Shown here piece by piece: positions 24,726-35,154 of a DNA stretch of 64,000 nucleotides. Origin of the DNA: Amaranthus tricolor (taxonomy: Eukaryota; Streptophyta; Magnoliopsida; Caryophyllales; Amaranthaceae); the NCBI RefSeq assembly GCF_026212465.1, contig NC_080047.1:36312174-36376173 (forward strand). The letters are read 5' to 3'. A program made the position numbers and the translations under genes. A model generated the notes under the pieces. It did no database searches. It was not told the origin of the DNA and saw nothing but the letters and a program-made list of their open reading frames with translations. Position 1 is the stretch's first letter; every line of letters starts with the position of its first letter.

Positions 24726-24954
24726 CTCCTTCTTTAAACAGAATTGTCCTCAATTCTGCGTTGCTCTCATGCTGTTTGAAGTCATCTAAGTTGAAAGCCT
24801 TTGACATACCATAGGTGTCCAGGAGGTCCAAATGCATCCAAGTAAAAGTCCCTTCCTGCAGTTCCCTTGGCTTGTTGTCATCTTCTCCTTTGGTACTGCA
24901 CTGTTCCTCTTCTATTACGATTTGCTTTTTGTGTTCGTTTTGTGGTTGCAGCAC
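24256..24954 (-). pseudogene. Retroelement polyprotein C-terminus
   Basis: The minus strand reads ELRTILFKEGGNDQ near its middle, a hallmark just after integrase in plant Gypsy-type polyproteins. It continues through NMDSPQVKIS to a tail beginning YMAEQPTDWMLTDLPADLAD. A stop separates the two parts near 24676. The tail is repeated in each tandem unit (23599-23060, 22404-21943, 21210-20749). Integrase catalytic parts are absent to the right of 24954. Confidence 0.65.
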
Positions 24955-25084
24955 CTTTATAGTCCTTTGTTCAGCATTTGTAAAGTACCTGCAAACAGGA
25001 TGAATGTCAGCAATTGTGTCTTCTACGAAATAAAAACCACTTTTATCACAGCAGGTTATTAAATCTTGTAAGTGCAGTTTGTTT

Positions 25085-26640
25085 ATCTCAACATCATCGT
25101 CAAATTTGGTTTATTATGCACGAAACTTGGCACACAACACTATTTGGCATATATTATTGTGTTTAAATGGTTAGAATTGAAAATAATAGTCATATGCTAG
25201 AAATTAGGTGTTAAGTTGCGATTTTAAGGGTTTTAAAGTGTTTTTGTCAATTTCGCGCGTAAAGTAGCTCAAACTTGGTTTGTTTTGCACGAAACTTGGC
25301 ACACAACACTATTTGACATATATTATTGTGTTGAAATGGTTAAAATTGAAAATAATAGTCATATGCTAGAAATTAGGTGTTAAGTTGCGATTTTAAGGGT
25401 TTTTAAGCGTTTTTGTCAATTTCGCGCGTAAAGTAGGTCAAACATGGTTTGTTATGCATGAAACTTGGCACACAACACTATTTGGCATATATTATTGTGT
25501 TGAAATGGTTAGAATTGAAAATAATAGTCATATGCTAGAAATTAGAAGTTAAGTGGCGATTTTAAGGGTTTTTAAGCGTTTTTGTCAATTTCGCGCGTAA
25601 AGTAGCTCAAACCTTGTTTTGATGCGAAACCGGGGTTGATTAAGGCCTTGGTTATGCAAGAATTAATGTTGTGCGTAAGCTTTGATTAATGACATAGACA
25701 AAAACTACAAATGATCATGAAAAGAACACGAAACAACCACAAACACTTAAACAATTCTGATCTAGCAAACTGTCGAGCAGCCCTCCATCAACTCAGCTTC
25801 TAAGAGTCCATGGGGATTGTTAGAATGGTTTTAGGACCTTGAAAGCTAGATCCAAGTACCAAGATTCCATTTCCACTTTAGCCTAGGTCCTGGATGCATA
25901 GGTTTGGTCTCCACGTGTCATGCAAGGTGGTCTGGTCACTAGTTTGCTACTGTGTCAATTTCGCGCGTAAAGTAGGTCAAACATGGTTTTTTATGCACGA
26001 AACTTGGCACACAACACTATTTGGCATATATTATTGTGTTGAAATGGTTAGAATTAAAAATAATAGTCATATGCTAGAAATTAGGTGTTAAGTTGTAATT
26101 TTAAGGGTTTTTACGCGTTTTTGTCAATTTCGCGCGTAAAGTAGCTCAAATTTGGTTTGTTATGCACGAAACTTGGCACACAACACTATTTAGCATATAT
26201 TATTGTGTTGAAATGGTTAGAATTGAAAATAATAGTCATATCCTAGAAATTAGGTGTTAAGTTGCGATTTTAAGGGTTTTTAAGCGTTTTTGTCAATTTC
26301 GCGCGTAAAGTAGCTCAAACTTGGTTTGTTTTGCACGAAAATTGGCACACAACACTATTTGGCATATATTATTGTGTTGAAATGGTTAGAATTGAAAATA
26401 ATAGTCAGATGCTAGAAATTAGGTGTTAAGTTGCAATTTTAAGGGTTTTTAAGCGTTTTTGTCAATTTTGCGCGTAAAGTAGCTCAAATTTGGTTTGTTA
26501 TGCACGAAACTTGGCACACAACACTATTTACATATATTATTGTGTTGAAATGGTTAGAATTGAAAATCATTGTCATATTCTAGAATTTACGTGTTAAGTT
26601 GCGATTTTATGCGTTTTTAACCGTTTTTGACACTAACATC
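25085..26640 (+). repeat. 169-bp tandem repeat array of the CACTA element
   Basis: The phrase GTCAATTTCGCGCGTAAAGT recurs at 25246, 25415 and 25584, then at 25954, 26123, 26292 and 26461, always 169 bp apart within each block. The array lies in the presumed intron between TNP2 and the Ulp1 exons. It is broken by a ~330-bp foreign segment at 25622-25953, and its first monomer is stranded at 18280-18400. Confidence 0.96.
25622..25953. other. Unrecognised insertion in the 169-bp array
   Basis: About 330 bp (from TGATGCGAAACCGGGGTTG to CACTAGTTTGCTACT) interrupts a repeat monomer. No convincing reading frame, inverted ends or target duplication. It may be a fragment of an LTR element, but I cannot identify it. 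Confidence 0.5.
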
Positions 26641-26653
26641 TATTTTCTCTTAG

Positions 26654-26906
26654 TGCTTTCAACAACCTTCTTCTTCCGTTGACTGCGGCTACTACGCGCT
26701 GAAGTATATGGACGATATTATAAAATCCGTGAAGGACTTTGGAGTCGAAAATATAGATGCCGTAAGTATTTGTTACGTTCTTAATTAAATATATTATTGG
26801 TAAAATCTAATGTTTCTATATTAATCTTTTATTTTTATATTATATATAGGTTTTAAACGACATTCCGAGGGAAACACGCCCTTTGAGAAGTGAAGAGATG
26901 CGCTAA
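26654..26906 (+). pseudogene. Ulp1-type (C48) protease C-terminus of the CACTA element
   Basis: An exon after the acceptor TCTCTTAG (26654-26761) reads CFQQPSSSVDCGYYALKYMD, then DIIKSVKDFGVENIDA. The DCGYY motif holds the catalytic cysteine of Ulp1/SENP-like cysteine proteases, and the upstream Q matches the oxyanion-hole residue. Intron 26762-26849 (GTAAGT..ATAG) leads to a last exon, VLNDIPRETRPLRSEEMR, stop 26904-26906. Many plant CACTA elements carry such captured Ulp1 domains. The His and Asp part of the triad is not visible, so this is a remnant or the rest was displaced by the insertions. Confidence 0.82.
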
Positions 26907-26959
26907 TATTTGTCCTTGATAAATTGTAATTAGTATAGATTATTTTTTATACTTTAATG

Positions 26960-26963
<4 letters not shown>

Positions 26964-27041
<78 letters not shown>
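26964..27041. repeat. (TA)n microsatellite
   Basis: Pure TA run in the CACTA 3' region. Confidence 0.97.
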
Positions 27042-27044
<3 letters not shown>

Positions 27045-27195
27045 CGTACATAATATTATATTATATATACGAGCGAGAGTTTATTATTACAAAGAGATTA
27101 TTGGTGATTATCATTGGATTATTATTGGATTAATCATTGTTATTTTACATTATTATTGGATTATTATTAGAATAAAACGAAAAAACAAAAAAAAA

Positions 27196-27498
27196 TCTAT
27201 TTGCTGCGGTCAGCACCCAAAACCGCAGCAAATAAGTGCCATTATTTGCTGCGGTTATGGGTGCTGACCGCAGCAAATATTACCACTTATTTGCTGCGGT
27301 TTTGGAGACTGACCGCAGCAAATAATACCACTTATTTACTGCGGTTTTGGGGACTGACCGCAACAAATAATACCCTTTTTTGCTGCTAACCGCAGCATTT
27401 AAAATAGGCTATTTGCTGCTATCACTATTGCTTGGGGCCAAAACTGCAGCAAATAATGGCCAAAAAAACCGCAGCAAATGAGGTTTTTTCCACTAGTG
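27196..27498 (-). repeat. Right CACTA subterminal repeats and terminal inverted repeat
   Basis: Regular inverted pairs of TTTGCTGCGGT and ACCGCAGCAAATAA, with about eight motif copies, then GGTTTTTTCCACTAGTG as the terminal repeat. Neighbouring motifs in opposite orientation can pair into hairpins. Confidence 0.92.
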
Positions 27499-27501
27499 CT
27501 T

Positions 27502-29393
27502 TACGGTTGTAGTGATCAACTTATAGCTATATAAAGTAGGGATGACAATTCAGTCTCAACCCGCCCCTGAATCGACCCGATCCGAGAAATTTAATTCGAT
27601 TCAAGTCCGAGAAGAATAATATCCGACCCCGAATTCAGTTATATAGTCTGAGTCTGATCCAGTTTAAAACCGGAGTTGGACCTGATAAAAAATTTGATAC
27701 TCTGACTCCGACTCGACCCGACCTGACACTCGACTCCAAATTGAATATAATTATAATGCTCAAAGTTTTAAATGCGATGTTTTTGATTTCATAATTGAAT
27801 ATTAAAACAGAGATCAGGTGGATACCCAAGGTTGTTAAAATCATAAGTTTAACTCAAATTGAAAATAACTCTCAGAATCGAATTCTAGATTCGAATCGTA
27901 AAATCAAATTCAAATTCAAAAAACATGTAACTAAGAATAACAGTTAAATTCAAATTCGACTCAACTCGACGAAAAAGATCCAATTTGAATAAGAAAAAAA
28001 TTTGACTTCGAATTTGATTAAATAAGCTGAAAATTTAGGTACTATCTTGAATATGATTTCAATCCTACACTTAATTTGATTTGACCTGATAGGCTGACAT
28101 CAACTTCGATTTTGACTTTACTCCAATGTTTAAGGGTATAGTTTATTTTATAAAAAAAATTATATTTTAAGATTGACAGATAGTTAGAGACATATTGATG
28201 TGCTTATGTAATGCAAAATCTTCTATTTAAAGATTTTACTAAGTCTAATCAATTACGTAGAGAGTAGGTCATAGACTTGTAGTTTGATCAAGTTCTATCC
28301 ATCAAATATTACAAAAATTGATCATAAAAAAGTTAGATTAATCAAGAAAAACAAATATAACTAATGGTCCTGAAATAACATAAACTAAATCTATCTAGCA
28401 TATAAGTAAATATTTGATCCGCGAAGATTTAAACTTTATATTTCATTTGTTTTGTAATACTTGCTACATCACGGTTGTTGGTATCATTAATTGTTCATGC
28501 TTATTTATACTTCCTCCATTTCATTATACATGCTAATTTGACTTTTTAATATGTAATCTAATGCGTTATTTTAATCATTTATATATTAAACTATTCATAT
28601 CTAAAAATTATGAAAAGTTATATTATGAAAGTATCCAATTAGATGGTTCAAACAAGATCTCACTTGACAATATTTTTTCTTACACATTAGACTCAATGTA
28701 TAAAATAAGTTCGAACGATGAATAGTGCCAATAACCGTAATGTAGCAAGTATTTCATAATGGAGGAAGTATATTGCGACTAATTTATAAAATATAATCAA
28801 GTAGGATCTTGTTTGAATCGTCTAATTGTATATATTCATGGTATTAACTTTTATAATTATCAATTATGCATAATTTAATATATAAATGATCAAAATAAGT
28901 ATTGGATTGCGTAAAATGTGAAATGCATCTGGTATATGGAACGGAGGAAGTATTATCTATAATCAAATTGTTGATATATTTAAATTATAAGTGCACAAAA
29001 GACCCATAATTGACCTAATCCAAAATATCATGCTCAAAACATATTCGAACATTTGAAATCTAGATGTACAAACTATGTAGAATGCTATAATAATCATTTA
29101 AAACTATCAATTAATATTTTTATTTTTAAGTAGAATTCATAAATCACTACTTATATTTAGCACATAAATAAAGTTTTGATCGAAAACTATTTAAGAATTA
29201 TATTATCTATGATTAGAATGAGGAGATGTTTAAACAATAAGTACACACAAGACTCACAATTAACCTAATCTAAAATATTGTGCTTAAAACATGTTCGAAC
29301 ATTCGAAATCCCGAATGTATAAATCTATGTATAACGAGTTATAAAAATCAATATAAAAGCTCAATAAATATTTTTATTTTGAGTAGAGTTGGT

Positions 29394-29398
<5 letters not shown>
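27502..29398. other. Intergenic, with a hAT-like end
   Basis: No gene. At 27537 TAGGGATGACAATTC followed by repeated GACCCGA/TCCGAG motifs (to about 27725) looks like one end of a hAT element with subterminal repeats. No matching right end or target duplication was found. The rest is AT-rich. Confidence 0.45.
28508..28952. mobile_element. Stowaway-type MITEs, nested or composite
   Basis: TACTTCCTCCATTTCATTAT at 28508 is mirrored twice, by ATAATGGAGGAAGTA ending 28770 and by GGAACGGAGGAAGTA ending 28952. TA-flanked CTCCCTCC-type ends are typical of Stowaway (Tc1/mariner) MITEs. A second element may have landed next to or within the first. Confidence 0.75.
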
Positions 29399-29815
<417 letters not shown>

Positions 29816-30831
29816 TTTTACATTATAACGTGTAGCATTGTAAAATAAAAAATAACGGTTAATATTATTTCAACAATAAATATTATATCAACTATTATAA
29901 CCACTACTTTTATCATAAATACACAACTAAAACGAGATTATTAAATATCTAACTAGAGTTATACCTACCCACAAATTCAGCTACTTGTAAAACGTATAGG
30001 TATTCAACATAATAGCTACCGTACCCAACAAATCCTACATCACAATTTCTTTATACTAACAACTACTTCATCCTTTTTAAAATAATTGCTAGATGACAAT
30101 TATTGACACTATATTGTTCAAACTTATTTTATATATTACGGTTAATATATAAAAAAAAATAAAATCAAGTTGAATTTTGTTTGAATCGTCTAATTGCATA
30201 TCTTTTATAATATTAACTTTTTAAAATTTTTGTTCATATATAATTCAATAAATTCGCGTAAAAAGTCCAATTTAACAAGTACTTTCTCCGTTTTATTTAC
30301 TTGCATTCAAACAAAGTTTTGTATTGTTCATCATTCTATGATATTTTACATATTATAACTATTATATAAGAAAAAAAATATAATCATGTAAAATTTTGTT
30401 TTATTAGTCTCGTCACATATTGTACAATGAAACGGATGAATAACAAAATAAAAACTTTTATGTTTATCACTTCCTCGAAAGAACAAAATGTATCGAGCAT
30501 CTTTCTAAGCACATGGTCAAAGTAGTCCAACTTTGACAAATAATGAGTTGTCCCTCTATTTCTATGATAATGCATTTAAATTATTAGGATTAAATTTAGT
30601 GGAAAGTAAAATTTAATTGAAGAATAAGACAAAAATTAAATAGATGATAAACATAAGTCGTTAAGATAAAATGAGATAATAAATTTGTGAATGAGATTTT
30701 AAGAAACAAAATGTGACCATTATAAAAAAGAAAAAGGATGAAAAATAATTACGTTAAACTAAAATGCTGCAAATGGAGAGGGACTTCAAAATCAATACAA
30801 ACTCCTTTGTGTGGCCTTCAAGTTTTCAACA
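29816..30831. other. AT-rich UGT upstream region
   Basis: No gene. Short Stowaway-like ends occur (TACTTCATCC near 30064 and ACTTTCTCCGTTTTATTTAC near 30282). The last ~200 bp form the presumptive promoter of the UGT. Confidence 0.6.
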
Positions 30832-30839
30832 TTATAAAA
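30832..30839 (+). promoter_or_regulatory. TATA box of the UGT gene
   Basis: TTATAAAA lies about 62 bp before the ATG at 30901, a normal distance for a plant promoter with a short leader. Confidence 0.65.
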
Positions 30840-30900
30840 CCTTAACTTCTCTACAATCTAGCAAGTCAACCAATTATCCCACAAAACAACCCAAAAAATA

Positions 30901-32355
30901 ATGGAATCACCAAAAAATTTTTGTCAAAATATCCCCAAAAACAACCCAAATGATGATGATCTTCCTCCCATTGCAGTAGTAATGGTCCCACTTCCAGCCC
31001 AAAGCCATCTAAACCAACTTCTCCACCTCTCTCAACAAATCACCTCACATGGAATCCCTGTACATTTTGCTAGTTCTCCCAGCCATAATACCCAAGCCAA
31101 ACTCCGTCTCCATGGTTGGGACCCACAAAGCTTAAAGAAAATCCATTTCCATGATTTCGATCTTCCTCCATTAATGTCTCCTCTACCTTCTACCAACCAT
31201 GGCTATTCTATCCCTTTTCCTCCCCATTTTTACCCTCTTTTTAAAGCTGCTACCCATTTTCGTGAACCCATTTGTAATCTCTTACAAAAACTCTCAACCA
31301 TGTTCAAAAGAGTTGTTGTGATTCATGATATCATAATTGCTTCTGTAGTTCAAGATGTTAAAAACATCCCAAATGCTGAATCTTATAGTGTAATACCCAT
31401 TTCTGCTTTTACTCTGTTTTTTGATTTCTGGGAAACTATGGATCAAAAACCATTTGATCTAAATGAATCTGATATTCCCAAATGTATCCCCTCGAAACAA
31501 GGGTGTACTACCCCTGAAATTGATGAATATGTAGCAACCCAATTCGAGTTTTTAGGTTTGGAATCTGGAAGAATCTACAACACATCTAGGATAATTGAAG
31601 GTAAATATGTAGAATTAATGGAAAAATTAACCCCAAAAGATGAAATCAAACACTTTGCTTTAGGACCATTCAATCCTGTTGGATTAGAAAAAATCGACTG
31701 TAAAATCAACACAAAGAGACATCCATGTTTGAAATGGCTGGATCAGCAAGAAAATGATTCGGTCATATACATATCTTTTGGGTCATCAACATCACTGAAA
31801 GATGAACAGATCAGAGAATTGGCAATTGGGTTGGAGAAAAGCGAGCAGAAGTTTTTATGGGTATTGAGAAACTGTGATACAGCTGATGTTCTTACACAAA
31901 TTGAATCAAAATCTCCACAATTACCAGAAGAATATGAAGAAAGGATGAAAAACAGAGGGATAATTGTAAGAGATTGGGCTCCTCAATTAGAAATATTGGG
32001 TCATCCGTCGGTTGGCGGGTTTATGAGTCATTGTGGATGGAATTCGTGCATTGAGGGTATTAGTTTGGGGGTAGGTATTGTAGCTTGGCCTATGCATTCG
32101 GATCAGCCCAGGAATGCGGTTTTGATTACTGAAGTTTTGAGGATTGGTACGTTGATTAGGGATTGGGATCAGCGTGATGAGTTGGTAACATCGTGTATGA
32201 TTGAGAAGGCTGTTAAAATGTTGATGGATACTGAAAAAGGAGAGATGATGAGGAAGAGAGCTGTGGAATTGGGTAATGATGTTAGAAGATCGGTTGATGA
32301 AGATGGTGTTGCTTATTCTGAAATGAAGTCTTTTATTGATCATATAACTAGATGA
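30901..32355 (+). CDS. UDP-glycosyltransferase, zeatin O-glucosyltransferase-like
   Basis: Intact single-exon frame of 484 residues, normal for family-1 plant UGTs. The N-terminal half has the acceptor-side catalytic His36 in VPLPAQSHLNQ and a likely partner Asp143 (VVVIHDIII). The C-terminal PSPG sugar-donor box is complete at residues 359-402, from WAPQLEILGHPSVGGF through HCGWNS to PMHSDQ. It ends in Gln402, usual for UDP-glucose users. The segment KWLDQQENDSVIYISFGSST is canonical. Overall character (VVMVPLPAQSHLNQLLHLS, a long HFHDFDLPP segment) matches the zeatin O-glucosyltransferase/UGT93 group, which stores cytokinins as O-glucosides in the cytosol. The exact substrate is an inference. 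The first ~20 residues form a disordered extension. It is the only intact enzyme gene in the window. Confidence 0.95.
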   Translation: MESPKNFCQNIPKNNPNDDDLPPIAVVMVPLPAQSHLNQLLHLSQQITSHGIPVHFASSPSHNTQAKLRLHGWDPQSLKKIHFHDFDLPPLMSPLPSTNHGYSIPFPPHFYPLFKAATHFREPICNLLQKLSTMFKRVVVIHDIIIASVVQDVKNIPNAESYSVIPISAFTLFFDFWETMDQKPFDLNESDIPKCIPSKQGCTTPEIDEYVATQFEFLGLESGRIYNTSRIIEGKYVELMEKLTPKDEIKHFALGPFNPVGLEKIDCKINTKRHPCLKWLDQQENDSVIYISFGSSTSLKDEQIRELAIGLEKSEQKFLWVLRNCDTADVLTQIESKSPQLPEEYEERMKNRGIIVRDWAPQLEILGHPSVGGFMSHCGWNSCIEGISLGVGIVAWPMHSDQPRNAVLITEVLRIGTLIRDWDQRDELVTSCMIEKAVKMLMDTEKGEMMRKRAVELGNDVRRSVDEDGVAYSEMKSFIDHITR

Positions 32356-32587
32356 TCTTTGTGGAGTATTATTTATTATTTCCCAATAGAGCCATATATT
32401 GATGCATACTTCATGTAATTGTTAGAAAATAACACATAATTTCGCATCAAAAAATTAGAGAGAGGTTGACTGATATATATATTTGATCGAATACTTCTAA
32501 TATCAATTCGTTTAAGGAAGAAACTTTATCGGGATTGTGTTCAACCAGCTTTTCTCTAATGCGAGTCTTGTTATGTACAAATCTTAT

Positions 32588-32593
32588 AATAAA
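32588..32593 (+). promoter_or_regulatory. Possible poly(A) signal of the UGT
   Basis: AATAAA about 230 bp after the UGT stop in an AT-rich 3' region. Confidence 0.45.
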
Positions 32594-32599
32594 TATATG

Positions 32600-35100
32600 A
32601 ATATAGTTCTATTTTTTTACCGTACTATGTGTTATAGTTGTAATAATAATACAAAAGATTGTTTATAAGTGATTATAAAGCAAATTGCTAACACCCTATT
32701 CTTGGTACTGTAGCATAATCTTTTGCTCTTCTGATTTAGCCAGGCGCAATAAACGTGGGTAATATTTTTTCACTCAATAAACAAGCATATTTAAACATGA
32801 AAAGTTACTTTAGCCTCACATATAAGCATGGAAATTGACATTTTTAAGTGAGAAAAGATGCAATCTTTTTCAAAGTATATATGATTTTTTATATTTATAA
32901 AAAGAGTTGAACCGATTGTCTGACCTATCCAAAGTTAAACTGTTAGAAAAAACTTCATGAATCGTCAAGGAATCGTCTGGAATCGCCTAGAACCATGATA
33001 AACCTCGTTTTTACCTTCTATTTGGGCATGATATTTATTGACCATTCCTTTGTTTCTGTGCATTTCCATTGCGTTTGGTTGGTGTTACGCCCTTTTGTAA
33101 GGTAGCATGTTTGTTGCTCGATTTTGCAGAATGATCATCTATTTTGGAGTTTTAAAGCATGTAGTTTGGAGGTGACATGGATCAAAGCCGAGGAAGAAAT
33201 GAGGCCAAGAGGTGGAGAAAAACCCAAACCGAGCAAAGCAAGATACATCATTTATGGAAAATCAACTTAAGTGCCGATGGAGGTCAACTCGCTCAGATTT
33301 TGATGGATATCTTGATGGAAGATAAAACTTGGGTTTGTTAGCTTCGAATCAACTGGTCACACGTCGAATTTGAAGTTATAACATAGGAGATAAAGCGTTT
33401 CCAAAATGACGTGCCAAAAGAGAAAGAAATCGTCCGATCGATCCATATGGACCGACCAATCGATCTTATGAGGGTGGTGTTCCAGAATGTTTGTGAAATT
33501 TACATTGGAGATCGACCGATCGAACCAAGTGGATACACCTTGCATTTGTGATACACCTTCCTGCGAATTTTATATAACATGTAACTTTCTGGTCCAATTT
33601 TATTAAATGAAAATGTTCAAGCATTAGGTGGCGATAAGAAGGCAGTAGCAATTTTCTTATTTTTAGCTTCTTCTTTCCATTCTCTCCCTTTTTACACTTA
33701 TAAACTACAGCTTTTTTCATAACTTTTCTTGTGTGAATTCAATTTTCTCAATCAGACTTTATTTTATAGTTTAATTTAGTTAATTACATTTATTTATTAG
33801 CTTTTGTTGGTAATTATATCAAGCTTTCAAGCCATGATTATGGAGGTTGAGAGTTGATTTTTTGTAGGTTTTTATATTTTTGTTCTGTAATTATTTTCAT
33901 CTTTTGTAAGTATCTTCTAATACTTCTCCTTAGTTATTATTGATAGTTCGTTCTTATTTTTATGCTTGTTTGTGGTTTTCACCATTGTTGCTCAATATTT
34001 GTATTATTCTTGTTCTTGTGTTTGTTGATCATTGAATATCTTATTTCATTATCCATTATGATGTTTTTAAGTAATAGAATGAGTAGTGAGTACTTTTATA
34101 GGGTTAGGGTTAATTCCACACTTGTTATGAATTGATGATGATGAAAGTTTAGTTGATTTTGAGTTGATTAAAGGCTTATATGGGAGGTTGTTCAACCCAT
34201 TGGCTAATGATTGTTATGATTGTTTTAAAAATACCAATGAGAGTTGGATTTTTAGTAAATTGATCTTTTATTAATGGATGGAATTGGGTGTAAGGGATCA
34301 ATGAGGATTGAATCTAGCATCCACCCTCCTATCTAAGTGCTTTATCCCCTAACTACGAGAGTAGGGAAAGATGAGAAAATAACTTACAATTTATAGCCCA
34401 AGCCCATCAACTTCACTCACGAGAGTGAGGATGATGAAGAGCTTAAAGGTAGTCCCAAGCCCGATCAAGGATTGGATTCCTCCCCTTAGTACGATTTGCT
34501 ACCGTTTATGACCCTTAAGAACTAGTGTATAGCCATTGAATAGTCATCATGAATGAGTTAACCCTACTCCATCTTTATCATTGATTGTTAAGCCTTCTTT
34601 TTATATACTCTTTATTAATGTTTGCAATAAAAAGCCCTTTTATATCTTGACTAATTGGTTATGAGTTGTAGGCTTCTAGATAATTGTAGTTTATCTCTCT
34701 TTAAAGACCCTTTACGAGCCAAGAGACTCTTTGACCATACTCTCCTCTATGGGTATGAGCTGCCGTCTTTCTTCCCTCTTCAGACCCTGACCATAGTTTT
34801 CTATAAGTGAGATACACGGATATGATGATGATGACGACAACATAAGTACTAATTAACTAATTAACCAACAAGTATATAAAGACATTAGCAAATAAAATTA
34901 ATTTTTAATAATCGAAATAAACTTTATGAAATTAAATAAATAAAAACAAATTTTTAATAATTAGGAACATACCCTTACCATCAAATGGCAATCATACAAA
35001 AGAAATTCAGCCTGGTCTTACATGTGACTAACAATTGGAAATTGAATACAAATACAAGTTAATTAAGCATTATAATATACTTAATTATAATAATTAAGTG
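32600..35100. other. Intergenic, repeat-like, no gene seen
   Basis: No long credible frame. Between 33050 and 34800 the sequence looks less AT-rich and transposon-like. It includes the nearby motifs CCGATCGATCCATATGG and GATCGACCGATCG around 33430-33530, and CTACGAGAGTAGGG paired with CTCACGAGAGTGAGG at 34355-34432. I could not assign it to a family. Confidence 0.4.
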
Positions 35101-35154
35101 AATAAATTAAGATTTGGCACGTCTTCATTCTGATAAAAATCAATCCATGGATAA

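Larger units (their letters stand above)
18558..25070 (-). mobile_element. Permuted LTR retroelement with four tandem LTR units
   Basis: Read on the minus strand, the order is polyprotein C-terminus (24954 to 24256), polypurine tract, LTR, then three more tail-plus-LTR units, and finally the primer-binding site and leader at the left edge. The four 551-bp LTRs start (plus strand) at 18678, 21142, 22336 and 23531, each beginning TGATGCATATATGGG and ending GGGGACCTTCA. The minus strand carries a TATA box (CTCTATAAATAAGAGG) and a purine tract AAGAAAGGGAG just before each LTR. The outer edges are internal retroelement sequence, not LTRs, which is an unusual arrangement. The exact edges against CACTA sequence are uncertain by tens of bases. 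Confidence 0.8.
11544..27498 (+). mobile_element. CACTA (En/Spm) transposon, 15,955 bp
   Basis: Begins CACTAGTGGAAAAAA (11544) and ends with its inverted complement (to 27498), with 3-bp target duplications CTT on both sides (11541-11543, 27499-27501). Subterminal regions carry repeated TTTGCTGCGG/CCGCAGCAAA motifs. Inside are a TNP2 transposase gene on the plus strand, a Ulp1-type protease remnant and a 169-bp repeat array. Two solo LTRs, a permuted LTR element and a ~330-bp unknown segment are nested within. Without these insertions it would be near 6.6 kb. Coding parts are broken, so it is not autonomous. Confidence 0.95.

Noticed and set aside
25085..26640. CRISPR-like array
   Set aside because: The monomers are 169 bp with no unique spacers; this is plant tandem repeat DNA in a transposon intron.
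27537..27725. A complete hAT element starting TAGGGATGACAA
   Set aside because: No matching right end or 8-bp duplication found downstream, so only an end-like fragment is reported.
31987..32343. Minus-strand 118-residue frame inside the UGT
   Set aside because: Shadow of the UGT PSPG and C-terminal coding sequence.
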